Positions 52,330 through 64,000 of a stretch of 64,000 nt of DNA are shown here, piece after piece. The notes under the pieces were generated by a model. It was given only the letters and a program-made list of their open reading frames with translations, searched no databases and had not been told where the DNA came from. Each line of letters begins with the position of its first letter. Position 1 is the first letter of the stretch. Position numbers and translations under genes: made by a program. Source of the stretch: Dreissena polymorpha (lineage: Eukaryota; Mollusca; Bivalvia; Myida; Dreissenidae); NCBI RefSeq assembly GCF_020536995.1, contig NC_068364.1, positions 46,936,381-47,000,380 of the forward strand, read 5' to 3'.

Positions 52330-55190
52330 TATCTACCTTACCAGTGCAACCAAAGAAAAAGATAAATGTCTATTTTTTAAATCCCAGATCTGGAAAAGAT
52401 ACAACATTCTCAATATGTGACCTTATAATATCAAACGATTTTGATAGAGTTGCTCTCACGGAAACAAATCTTGGAACTTCTATTGATAAAGTATGTTTGA
52501 GTGAACTTGTTCCAGATGGTTACAACATTAAAAGTGTTCCCCGTAATGATGGAAAGCCATGGGGTGGTGTCGCTATAGTACACAAACAAGGCATTGATAT
52601 TCGTATATAATCATCAAAAAAGACCACTAATTCTTAGACGTTTACAGACCACCGCCATCAAAAAAGAACGGGTTGAAACCTAGCAATTTTCTTGAAGAAG
52701 ATTTCCCCAAATATCTGTCCAAATATGTCATGCAGGACTCTCATATCGTAATAGTAGGAGACATCAACTTTCACTTAAATGACCCACATTATAACAATGT
52801 CAACAAATTGAAAAGCTGCCTTGAATAATTTGGTTTGGAACAACACGTAAACGTCCCAACACATGTTGTCATTACCAGAGCCAATGTATATACAGCATCC
52901 AATATCAATGTTTACGACCTTTGACTATTAAATTCAAACGGTAACATTTCCAAAGATCACTTTGTTGTAACATTCAATGCTCGAGCGTCAATGTAACTGC
53001 CAACTAGGAAAACTGTTACTTACATAAAGCTACGTCCCATTGACATCGATCAATTTTAAACAGATATGAAAAAATGTGAGATCTTAAACAATGATTCTGA
53101 ATTACGAGTATAGATGAATACGTGGATACAATCAATCGAAGTCTTTTGTCAATAGTTGTAAAACGCGCACATTTGAAATCAACAACAATAAGTGAACGAC
53201 CAACATGCCCTTAGTACAATGACGAATTGCAAAACGAAAAACATTTTAAACGGAAATGTGAGAAAAAAATTCGTCAATCTAAGCTAAAAATATATCGCGA
53301 AATATACAGAAACCAATGTGAAAGGTAAATACAAATTTGAAACAGGCACGCGTTGGGTTTTATTAAGATAATATAGAAGAATGTAAAAAGATCAGAAAAA
53401 TATGTTCAAAAAAACAAAACTGCTTCTCGGAAATACCGACGACGTTGTGCTGCCAAAATGTTCTTATTCTAAAGAATTGACTCAAAATTTTAGTGACTTC
53501 TTCATCTATAAAATTAATGTAATCAGAACTGACATCAAAAGCTAAAACCAAACACAACCATCTCTGATGAGTGAATAAAATTATAGAATACAAAGTGAAC
53601 CACTTGTCGAACTCTATCACCGGCTTCGGAGACATCATTTCAAAATCAGCCACAAAGTCGTGTGAATTAGACCCTGTTCCAACCTGGCTTTTGAAAGAAT
53701 GCATTAATGAATTGTTACCGTCAATCACGAAAGTAGTGAATGCCTCTATAGAAAAAGGGTATGTCCCAAAATCTTTTAAACAATCTCTTATTCGGCCTCT
53801 ATTGAAAAAGTCTGACCTCGATGCAAATACATTACAAAGTATAGACCTGTCTTGAATCTCCCCTTCCTATCTAAAGTATTGGAAAAAGGTAATCGACTGT
53901 CGCATAGAATCCTATTTGACATTGAATAACCTTCATGAACCAAACCAAACAGCATACCGAAAATATCACTCTATAGAAACCGCTTTGATGAAGGTTCAAA
54001 ATGACATTCAAAGATCTTTGGATCAGCACGATGTCACAATTATTGTCATGCTTTACTAATCCGCAGCGTTCGACACCATCGATCATGATACGTTACTTAC
54101 CCGACTTAAAACACAGTTCAACATAAGTGGAAAACCATTAGAATGGATAACATCATACCTTAGTGATAAATACCAAACAGTTACAATTGATGGACATTTG
54201 TCAAACCATTGCTAATGGAATTCCGTGTCCCTCAGGGGTCTGTGTTGGGTCTCAAATTCTTCACAATGTATACCAAACCAGTAGGTCAGATTTGCAAGAA
54301 ACATGTTTTGAAATATCATTTCTATGCCGATGATAAATAATTATATCTGTCGTTTGAACCAAGTGATCCTATGTCAAAAGCGGAAATCTTAAATCGTGTT
54401 GAACTTTGTCTGACGGATATTGTTTGCTCGATGAACCAACATATGCTGAAGATAAATGCAGATGAAACATAAGTCATTATATTCTCCTCCAAACTAAATA
54501 AAACACACATTCAAGATATAACTGTACACATTTGAATCGCAGAAAATAAACCATCTGGCTGTGTTAGAAACCTGTGTGCGTTAATGGACTCTGAATTAAA
54601 TATGGAAAAACATGTCAACTCAATTTTTTCAAGATCATGTTTCTTACAAATACGACAGATCAGCCACATCAGACAATATATGTCAAACGACGCAACAAAG
54701 CCCCTTGTCAACTGCCTTGTCACATCACGTTTGTACTGCTGTAACACGCTCCTATAGGGGTACCAACGAAAACACTAAACAAACATAAGAAGGTGCAAAA
54801 CACAGCAGCACATATTATATCATGAACTCGGCAGAATTAACACATCACACCAGTGTTAAAAGAACTACACTAGTTACCGGTGAACCACCGCATTGAATTT
54901 ATAATCCTAATGACGACATACAAAGCTCTCCACAATCGAGCGCCATCATATATCAAAAACATGTTAAAAGTCAAAATATCATCACGTTCTTTGAGATCTG
55001 AAAAATCATAACGACTTTAACCACCACTAAAATAAGATCGCCATGTGAAATATGGAGGAAGAAGTTTCACAAGTGTTGCGCCTGATTTGTGGAATGCTCT
55101 ACCTCTGGAACAATTAAAACTTTCAAGACAAGACTAAAAACACATATGCTTGTAAACGTCTACAACGGGTAATGTTTAATAATTATTTTG
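52330..55190 (+). mobile_element. CR1-like LINE, degenerate
   Basis: Endonuclease start (INVYFLNPRSGKDT, then RVALTETNLG and GGVAIVHKQG), then RT blocks SCELDPVPTWLLKECINE, VPKSFKQSLIRPLLKKSD and a degraded SAAFDTIDHD block, ending in the C-terminal tail typical of CR1-type elements (LVTGE-side NHRIEFIILMTTYKALHN, YGGRSFTSVAPDLWNALP). Many stops and frameshifts, so inactive. The clade call (CR1/L2/Jockey group) rests on remembered motifs. 5' and 3' ends were not resolved. Confidence 0.75.
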
Positions 55191-55631
55191 AATGAAGCAG
55201 TGAATAAACAAGGGTTTCTGGTTTCAGGTAGATAGTCTTCATTGCCTGTCTGCCCTAAGCAGCAGTGCCGGGCTACGAACGAGAGCACCTACTTAACAAT
55301 AATCCTAATGAAGTGAAACTGACAGTTTTATGTGTGAAAGCGGGGGCATGACCCAATCACTGTATCGGCTGCAGTCATAATTCATTTTTAGGTACGGATA
55401 CTGGATACGGTTAACATTGTTGTCTAACACATATTATTTTTAACATCAAACAATTTCACCACTTTTGTAAAATAAACGCTTATTGCATATAGGATAGTAA
55501 ATGCCAGTTTTGCTTACTTCTTAGAATCCATTGTTCGTGTTTTGCTTATTTCGGTTATCGAGCAAAGCAAGAATCTAAGTGGATCACATACATTTGCATA
55601 TTTGTTTTGAATATTGATGCTGGATGCGGTT

Positions 55632-55820
55632 GGCATACTGCCCTGTACAACAACCACATGGTAATATACTGCCCTGTACGAACATACACATGGTAGTATA
55701 CTGCACTGTACAACAGACACATGTTAATACATTGCCCTGTACAACAGCCGCATGGTTATATACTGCCCTATACAACAGATACATGGGAGTGTACTGCCCT
55801 GTGCAAGAGCCACATGCTAT
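55632..55820 (+). repeat. 31-bp minisatellite, six units
   Basis: Six tandem copies of a unit beginning ATACTGCCCTGTACAACA and continuing through CACATGGTA, with point differences and one 30- or 32-bp unit. Reads through in both strands as repeated Cys/Tyr/Val peptides, which I take as chance. Confidence 0.9.
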
Positions 55821-55824
55821 AGTG

Positions 55825-56559
55825 CTATGTTATTTTTGGGTGATTCGAATAATTGAGTCAACCGACCGATGTACACATTCATATATATCAAATAGGGCTT
55901 TATTACAGGCATTTTAAAGAACATATACATGTCTTTTTACTTTACATATTATGCGAGAATGTCAAAGACAAAATAATGTTTACATTTAATTAGTCTGTCA
56001 TATAGTCAAATAATCACACATGCACATCATAATAAAATAATGTTGAAAGGTTATATTATTTCAAATTTATACGTTCAAATTGATGGTTATTTTCGAAGGG
56101 TATAAACTTCTATACTTGAAATTATCGAGAGATGTACATATATGTTTTAAACTATACCCAGTTGACAGAAGCTAAATACAGTTAACACGATTCGTGGCAA
56201 ATTTCGGACACGTCGTTTGTATTGTATTGAAGGTATGCATGATCAAATAACAAAGCGAGTTTGGCGATAGAGTGTACACATCGCAGTGCGTCGGCTTAAC
56301 GGTATGTTTAATAAGTTTTTTTTCGTTAACTTATAGTTAATCATTTCAGAACCGTCACTTTATCTGAGTATACTATGTCTAATTATATCCGTGTGTCTCT
56401 GAAACCTATCCCTACCAAAATATTATGTAGGGCAATTTATATACAAAACACGTCCATAGCGAATAATTTGTTAACGTGCATACCAAAAGCAAGGACAAAT
56501 ACGAGCAGCTGTAATAAATGAACCGTACATTATGATGTGATAGAAATAAAACATTTAAG
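55825..56559. other. Sequence upstream of the orphan LU exon
   Basis: AT-rich; no first or second LU exon could be recognised here, though they would be expected if the next exon belongs to a complete gene. Confidence 0.4.
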
Positions 56560-56686
56560 CACTGTGAACGGCACACCATGGACATCTCACAAATAATTGG
56601 AAGATCAATCTCGGATGACACAAGATCTGTGGCTGAAACCGTTTGTCACAAGTGTTGCCATGAAGATCTTTGCAACGCAAACTACG
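56560..56686 (+). CDS. Orphan LU-domain exon c
   Basis: After acceptor acatttaag the exon encodes HCERHTMDISQIIGRS, a linker, then TVCHKCCHEDLCNANYG, ending phase 1 at tacg/gtatga. HC[DE]RH, IGR and CC-x4-CN match exon c of LU3 in the large gene, but here it is one uninterrupted exon and retains the cysteine that LU3 lost. It is open throughout. It probably belongs to a third, partly lost paralogue continuing into the EGF modules downstream. Confidence 0.72.
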
Positions 56687-56867
56687 GTATGAATAATGTG
56701 AACTTCTTGTTGGTAGTCTCTGTTTTTATACCGTGAAACTGTTTATTTTTTATTTATTTAGAAAGTATGTATTGTTTGAATGATCGACTGTTTTGTTAAT
56801 TGACTTAATGATAATTTGAATTTATTGAGTTTTATTAATTCATTTATATAGTTTACCTCAATCCCTC

Positions 56868-57345
56868 CATCCATTCCCTCCCGAAATTACTCCCTCACTT
56901 ACTCACTCATCTACTCACTTACACACTCATTCATTAACTAACTCACGTACGCAGGTACACACTCATTTAATTACTCACACACGCAGCTACACACTCACTC
57001 AATCACTCACTCAATCACTCAATCGATCTCTATATATCATTCACTAACTCACTCACTAACGCACTCACTCATTCACTCAATCACTCAATCATTATCTCTG
57101 ACTCACTCGCTTTCTCACTCACTCGCTCTCTCGCTTACTCACAAACTCACTCATAGAAACATCCGCACACACCCAGCGACACCCATCAATCCATCCACCC
57201 ACCCGCCGACTCACTCACTCACTCACTCACTCACTCACGCATTCAACCCTTCTCATTTACTCACTCACCTACTCAACCACTCATATACTCACTCAATCAG
57301 TCAATAACTTGCACTTTCGCTCACTCACCAGCTCAATCACTCACT
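56868..57345 (+). repeat. Degenerate (ACTC)n tetranucleotide repeat
   Basis: About 480 bp of ACTC/ACTCATTC-like units, purest near CACTCACTCACTCACTCACT at 57208-57238. No coding meaning. Confidence 0.92.
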
Positions 57346-59040
57346 TATTTACCAATTAGTTTTATTAGTGTATTTCTTCTTTAAAAAACCTACAACAAAA
57401 TTGAAAGTTTCAGATAAGAAAAAAAAATTTTTTGCACATGTTTTACTTTAGAGTTGGAGTTAATGTCTTACCTCTATATACTCAGGTAGCAAACATTCAA
57501 ATGTATGCGCGTCTAATCCCTGAGTTTTGGGACATGTTTGAACCGAGGTACAGGTCACGCATGCGTGTGTGAGTCATCATAAACTGGTCACAATTGCTCT
57601 CGTAAATCGTTGTTAAAAAACAGCGTGTTTTTTGCATTGCTCATGATTATTTTCACACTGTATATTTTATGTCGCAATAACGTCCATTTGTTGTGTTGCC
57701 CTTTAACATTTTCATGAAATGTTTTATTTATTTAAAGCCAGTTAGCATAGTAGTTCTATAGATAGCTACAATAGCGTCAGACAGGATCTATCACGCAAAA
57801 ACACCTTATTGGAAACACGTCATAAACATTTGAAATAAAGCTAAAACGTTAACTTACATCAACTTGTTTTATTTATTTTATTTTAAACGTGGCAAACACA
57901 ATAAGTACAATGGAATATTATTTTTGTTTCGGTAGATACCGATTTTAACACCCAAATTATTAGATTATAAAATACTTTCACGTGTGGCTGTTCGGTTGTT
58001 ATGATAAAATATTAATTAAAATCGAAAATTTATAGAATCAATTACATTTCTTTTTTTACTTTTCTTTCATTTAATACTTTTTTTTAGTTGGTTACATTTA
58101 AAAAAAGTGACATTGAACAATTCCGGAATCACAATAAAGGCACGATGTCAAAATACGCCATATTAACATAAACCAGCGCACAGATCAAATAATTAAGAAT
58201 ATTGCCGTTACAAAATGACAACTCTTTGTTTAGCTTTCTTTATATTAACTCTATGGCTTTATAAGTGTCTTTCTATAACCTTAATTGCTTTACTCATTAC
58301 CAACCCGTATGGCAGTTAGCATCTAAACGCTTTGTGCTGACACTTTTTCATGTCGAGTAATCAATCCTTTCAAATGTGTACATACTTTTTTCTTATTTAC
58401 CGTTTTACAATATAATGATGAATATAAAGTGCTTTCATTGCCAAGGACTTGCTTTTTTAAAGCGCATTTCTGCAACGCGTATACATAATCAAAAGGTTCA
58501 TAAAATTTACGTACTTTGACTTAAAACTGTAAATTTGCTCAGTACAATCACATCTGAAATATTGCTCCAGACCTTGGGAACACTGCGGATCATGTATTGC
58601 TGTACTACAGTTAATTGGCACGTCAAAGTTTCGTAAACAAGTATCATTATAATTAAAAAATTATGTTCGAATATGGCCTCTTAGGTCTGGTTTGCAGCAC
58701 TAAGGTATATTTAATTGTTTAATAACCGGCACACATGTTTCACATACTAACACATATAGCTGCGTCCATCAATAGTCAATCATCTAAAAAAAGATAAAAA
58801 ATAGCTGTTTGAAATAGACATGAAATAAAATAAATACATGTTTAGATATACGATTATTTTGCATAATTTTATCATGATTGGTACATGATTTCACGAGTAG
58901 TCAAGGAAATCAGATAAAATATTTACAAAAAGGTCGACCTTTTTACCTGTTGAGCAAGGATAATGAATTCAGAACTTATATATTTATGTTAGTTAAATGG
59001 TAGCTTGTAAATGCATTGTTTTCAGTGTTTGATTCTTAAA
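57346..59040. other. Intron-like sequence, nothing recognised
   Basis: Plain AT-rich sequence between the tetranucleotide repeat and the EGF module array. Confidence 0.45.
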
Positions 59041-59049
59041 TAATTACAG

Positions 59050-60345
59050 AGTTGTCATTGAGAGCGATAAAGTGTAAAGTGACAATGTATATTGGTCACA
59101 GGAGAATGGTGTGTGATTATTGATTGTTTAATAAATATTACATGATTTAAAAAGCAGCTATGGTAATCAGAGGATTTATTTTAAATTATGTTGACATTTG
59201 AACCTTGTCAGAACGGACACTGAAATAAAAAAAGCTTTATATCTGAATTTAATTGTTCGATTCAGATGCATTTTACACTATGTGATTCTTAAATGTTAAA
59301 AGAGATTAATAATGGTGCACATAACCCTTGTGAACACGTAACATGTTCAAACCCAGTAAGAATTGCTCGTGTGTGTTTGTGTTAAACGTTTGTACACGTG
59401 ATAATCCTGAGCTATGTTTGTAACTATCATCTCTTAACATGAACGGCGTTATTGAGGGTGATATGGTGTTAAGTTGCATGTGAAAATTATAGGTTAAACT
59501 CAAAGTAACATACGAGCGTATTTTGTGATTTCTCTTGGTAAATCTAACATTATGTTGATACGAAGTCATGGTAATAAGTAATTGTATTTAATATAATGTC
59601 AACATTTGGACTTTGTCAGTACGGATACTAAATTTTACAATTATACTTTTTATACAAATCGCGCCATATGTATGCATTACTCATGGGGTGATTCTTTAAT
59701 ATTTACAGAGGTTAATTAGTTCGCCCCAATTGTTAACATGGGACCTGTGTAATTATATTGACGAACTATAAGTCAAAAAAGTACATCGAACACACGAGCA
59801 CCTTTTGTCATTTATGATTGAATACTTAATGACATGATTTGAGAATCGAACATGGAAATCAATATATGTATTTAAAAAAGGACGACCTTTGCACCTTGTC
59901 ATCACGGATATACAGTTCAGGAGTATCATTTTAGTCCAAACTTAATTGTTCAATGAATATGCATTTTTCAATGTTTGATTTTTAAATAATTGCAGATGTT
60001 AATTATTGCATCGCAAATCCATGTGATCATGGTACATGTGTCAATGGAAGGACGAATTCTATGTTTTTGTGTGTTAATAAAGGTCGATACGCTATAAAGT
60101 GATAAATATTATATTGATCAAATTAAAAAAAACACACATAAGCGTATGTTTATTTAAAATTCAAGCATACGATTTTGATGTTGATTTTTTTACCATTTAT
60201 TTACTTTTTCCGGTTTGGAATTCTTACATATTTACAAAGGTATATTATTGCTCACCAAACCGTTGTTATTATGGGACATGTGTCAATGGAAGGACAAATT
60301 ATACGTGTTTGTGTGACACGTCTAACATTGGACGCCATTGCACTG
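59050..60345 (+). pseudogene. Array of five EGF-exon modules, four decayed
   Basis: Repeated units consist of an intron end resembling GTGATTCTTACATATTTACAG and an EGF-type exon. Module 1 (59050) keeps the acceptor but lost most of the exon. Module 2 (59303) reads INNGAHNPCEHVTC then RVCLC and a stop. Module 3 (59709) has an early stop. Module 4 (59996) reads NYCIANPCDHGTCVNGRTN but lost the last cysteines. Module 5 (60240) is intact. The units show that EGF exons were duplicated in tandem and then decayed. Confidence 0.7.
60240..60345 (+). CDS. Intact EGF exon with altered acceptor
   Basis: Reads YYCSPNRCYYGTCVNG, then RTNYTCLCDTSNIGRHC, a complete six-cysteine EGF domain, to a phase-1 donor (actg/gtaaat). 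Sister modules end their introns TTTACAG and start AG-GT in phase 1. Here the same place is TTTACAAAG, so the old AG is gone and the only AG lies two bases downstream, giving phase 0. Either the exon is skipped or it is read out of phase with its neighbours. Confidence 0.68.
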
Positions 60346-60553
60346 GTAAATCCTAAATTATTTGAGCCAGCATGTCTATACAACAGGATCGGTGTTATTG
60401 AGGTCAAAACTCTTTAAAGTACTATATAGACTATGGATCAAGGTACAAACAAGCAGCGTATTTTGTATCTAACATTCATGAATACGATTTTGATGTTAAT
60501 TTAATTTACCATTTATTTGCATTTTCCTGTGTGTGATTCTTACATATTTACAG

Positions 60554-60634
60554 GGGTTTTAGAGAATGCAAGGTTAGCGTTGAATAGAGAGAAGTTTATG
60601 TTGCGAGGCCTAGAACACCGGGAGCGCTACTATT
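60554..60634 (+). CDS. Symmetric exon with helical, charged sequence
   Basis: The sixth module has the same intron end (TTACATATTTACAG) but encodes VLENARLALNREKFMLRGLE, then HRERYY, up to a full donor (tatt/gtaagt). 81 nt, phase 1-1. The pattern suggests an amphipathic helix rather than an EGF; helical linkers precede fibrinogen domains in some FReD proteins, but no family is recognised. Confidence 0.45.
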
Positions 60635-61047
60635 GTAAGTTCATAAATGCTTTGAGCACTCTGAAAATTATTGATACAGATCGAACATGTGTTTGCAATT
60701 AACAATATTTCATTATCTATGTACACTTGATATATCAAGAAGTACACTCGCTAAAATTTAAAGCAAGACGCATGCTGCGTACAAAGTTTTTACATTTACT
60801 AAAACGCCAACAGAAAATGAGCAATTTAACATATGTATAGATATAATGAAACGAAAGAAATGAATCACAAACATATAGATTAGCTACTTTAAGAAAAAAA
60901 AACACAAAAGAACCATAAAGATTAATGTCCCTTGAATACCATGCCTAATGTATACGATTATATTGACGAACTCCCTAAATCTAAGAACATATTTTCTTTG
61001 GAAATACATCATACAAGAGTCGGCCATAAATTTGTGTTGGTTTCTAG

Positions 61048-61163
61048 TTGTCGTCCATCAAATTACTGATGATTGTAGTTGTCAGTACAAGTGTAAGACA
61101 CACTTCGACTTCAGCCAGTGTGCTTCAGACATCACTCAGTTCGGTGGTCATCCACTTTTATAA
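61048..61163 (+). CDS. Possible Cys-rich terminal exon
   Basis: After acceptor tggtttctag and in phase 1 it reads VVHQITDDCSCQYKCKTHFD, then FSQCASDITQFGGHPLL and TAA. Four cysteines in 17 residues suggest an extracellular fold. It could close the third gene, but no homologue is recognised. Confidence 0.3.
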
Positions 61164-61374
61164 TGACAACAACGATTGTACAATACTGTTTAACAGCCAA
61201 TCGCGCGAAATCTGAAAGCGTATGGCGACTAATTTGCGTTATTTCACATCGTTCGTAGAACTCGAATCTTAGTTGAGATTAACCACGTAATATAGGCTCA
61301 ATAAATAAGATTCAACAGTTAGTTGACAGTATAGAATCATTTCCGAAAAATATATTTGATCAAATGGAATCCAT

Positions 61375-61725
<351 letters not shown>

Positions 61726-61764
61726 TAAGTAGTAGGAGTAGTAGAGGTAGTTGTTATTGTTGTA

Positions 61765-61880
61765 GAAGATGCACACTGCAAACACGTACTGAAACCAGAT
61801 CATGCTCTCGTTCGCGTAAAGCATACCACTCACCCACGTGCAGCCCATCAGCGGAAGAAGCACGCAGTGTAAGCGAACAC
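61765..61880 (-). pseudogene. Adhesion-GPCR transmembrane-6 exon relic
   Basis: On the minus strand, after an acceptor-like tttcagagcag, it reads VRLHCVLLPLMGCTWVSGML, then YANESMIWFQYVFAV. This is the TM6/extracellular-loop signature of adhesion-type (class B2) receptors, normally LLPL-G-TW-FG...FQY-FA followed by NSLQGFFIF. The last part is missing: the frame runs into (AAC/ACT) triplet repeats. Only one exon is seen; the rest of a receptor was not found in the window. Confidence 0.5.
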
Positions 61881-62331
61881 CTGCTCTGAAATATTTAATT
61901 AATTCTAAATGAAGCCACGTGTATTGAATTATTAAGATATGAATGCGGTCACAAAGATAATTTTTCAGTTTTACATTTTAGAATACACGCACATTGTTAC
62001 GACCAAATACATGTTGTCATACATCAGCCTAGACGACGACTAATATATTATATCTTAAAATTGTCAGACGTTTGTACTTTTACTTTACATTGTAATACAA
62101 TATATGGACTCACAACGATGACGCTACAATTGACATTGGGTGAAAGCGAGATAACTCAAAATTTTGAACATTGCGATTGTTACATAAAGATTGAAATGCT
62201 TTGATATTAATACGTTATATAATTTCTATAAACAAAATGCTATACATGTATTAAATATGTGTCTAACAATAAATGATATCTTGAAAACAGGACACATTCA
62301 ATACAAGTTAATATGATTAAAAAATACATTA

Positions 62332-62410
<79 letters not shown>

Positions 62411-64000
62411 GTATGATTTGAAAAAGGAAGGATTATATTGAGATGCGTTACGATAATCTGTATTACGTTATATATATATATGATGCTTCGTTCTGTAATC
62501 TTGTTAAAAGGGCATGTCGATGGTATTTGCTACTCTATATAGATATGTAGTTAACAATATATTGTCACCTTTGCAAGCATATATATCTATTATCAATGGC
62601 ACATTGATGATATCGTTATGGGAAACATATATACACTGGCAAACTTTTTTATAGTTGTTAGATTCGAACTTACGCCTACAACAATCACGCTCAAATATAA
62701 GCAGAGTACAAACACTAGTACCTTTATCTGTTAACAAGAAGGTATTAAGTTGATAATTTTACTTATTTAATTTCATCGCGCAAATCATTACGATTTTGTT
62801 GCTCTGGTGTATCTTATTAAATTCATGATTGATTTACAATGATACCCTTTCGTTATTGAAAATCATTCAAACCAGATATACCCGTTGCAGATTACTCATA
62901 TGGGTCGGTGAGAGTAAAATTTGTGTCGTACTGCATGTATTAACATATAAAGGCAATGCATTATATGCTTTAAACATTCAAGAAGGCAATAATTTAACTT
63001 CTGGTAATTTTTCTTGAGTTTATTTTTTTCTATATATCTTGTTACTGCAAACGTCTTTTTTTCTACAAAATATTTGACTGCCAAACTCCATTGACATCAT
63101 TTGCAGACACACCTTTGTTAATATTCGCTGGTTCTTTATTACCTGTACCCGCCATTCCCACCGGGCTATATGCAAATGATTTATATTGCTTCGTAACGAC
63201 ATTTGCAAAACGTGCAAGATTTTATATGTAAGTTTTACAATTTACGGTTAATACTATTAAAACATACTCAGTCTTTTTCTTCGTAGATCTTTCAGATAAT
63301 GATTTAGCGCAAAACATGACAAGCCTCAGGAGTATCAAATATACCTGAAATAATAAAGTAAGGTCCATCATAACAAACATATACTATAATTTACTATTTC
63401 TTTATCTAATTTCAAATTTATTGTGTTTACATAATTCTATACCATCTGTTTTAAAATTATAAAACTAAACATTAAACTAGATAAAAAGAAACATAACCAC
63501 ACTAGTCAGATTAAAAGGAATTAAAGAAAATATGAAACTGTCGATATAAAACCTTGTACAGACTTTGTAATTACAAGGAGAGTAGTTTGTAATGCTTTTA
63601 TAACAAAACTAGCTCTAATTTGCTTATCAAGCTTGTGTTGGTAGCCAGTATCTGCAAACAATATATGAACACAAGTATTCGATACGTTTTTTGTTTCCAC
63701 TTTTCAGTAACAGTTATTTGTCTAGTTATTGTTAAGTTTAAGCTCAAACAACATAGCGATCGTAGAAACGTTTATTTTAGCTGCCTTTTTGTTTGTCTGA
63801 TGTTGTTTATGCAAGACAAATTATTAAAATGGCTTGAATTTTGTTGCAACCTGAAACTATTAAAAACGTAGAGATTAACTCACTATTAATTAACTAAAAT
63901 CACGTTTAAAGCTGAACAAGTGATCAGTGTATTTTTTTTCTTTTTTTATATCTTATATTGGACATATTTCTACAAAATAATGTGTATTTATATTAAGAAT
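61881..64000. other. Window end, mostly unassigned
   Basis: Holds a (TA)n tract at 62334-62406. Open frames at 62504-62737 (minus), 62829-63017 and 63620-63871 (plus) lack domain features. Further aGPCR exons on the minus strand were looked for and not found. Confidence 0.45.
62334..62406. repeat. (TA)n microsatellite
   Basis: About 70 bp of TA dinucleotides. Confidence 0.97.

Noticed and set aside
55632-55820. CRISPR-like array
   Set aside because: Units are contiguous 31-bp repeats without spacers in a eukaryotic sequence; a minisatellite.

Overview
The window looks like genomic DNA of a bivalve mollusc. It is AT-rich and intron-heavy, with many microsatellites and tRNA-headed and TTAA-flanked small mobile elements. 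From memory several of these resemble repeats of heterodont bivalves such as Dreissena or Mya; the species cannot be proved here. Real coding sequence is sparse and sits in short exons whose domains, splice sites and phases can be read directly.

Region 1 (0.7-10.7 kb, plus strand) holds a decaying fibrinogen-related (FReD) gene: one sushi/CCP exon, a fibrinogen exon 1 with a stop in place of a cysteine, two tandem copies of exon 2, a stray exon 3 fragment, a frameshifted exon 3 and an intact terminal exon 4 with a poly(A) signal. A TA-flanked MITE, a tRNA-like SINE and a long (TA)n lie in its introns. From 10.7 to 16.5 kb there is only repeat and unassigned sequence.

Region 2 (16.6-47 kb, plus strand) is the main result: one phase-consistent gene of at least 18 coding exons. 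It encodes a signal peptide, three Ly6/uPAR (LU, three-finger) domains, Ser/Thr-rich linkers, one EGF domain, a threonine-rich stalk written in an (ACT)n microsatellite, and a complete fibrinogen C-terminal domain. If the EGF/stalk exon ends at the donor I chose, the CDS is 1,896 nt (631 aa). I know of no described protein with this LU3-EGF-FReD order; it looks like a secreted recognition protein analogous to mollusc FREPs. The 14.6-kb intron inside the fibrinogen domain is filled by microsatellites, a TTAA element carrying a tRNA-like gene, an L1/Tx1-like LINE (minus strand), a long-inverted-repeat element and a possible small secreted-peptide gene on the minus strand.

Region 3 (47-64 kb) contains SINE heads, a MITE, a broken CR1-like LINE (52.3-55.2 kb), a 31-bp minisatellite, an orphan LU exon (56.56 kb) related to LU3 of the main gene, a degenerate ACTC repeat, and an array of six EGF-type exon modules (59.0-60.6 kb) of which one is intact but seems to have lost its splice acceptor. 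A possible terminal exon follows at 61.05 kb. On the minus strand at 61.8 kb is a relic of an adhesion-GPCR TM6 exon next to a 350-bp (AGT)n tract. No LTR or virus-derived element, rRNA gene or CRISPR array was recognised.
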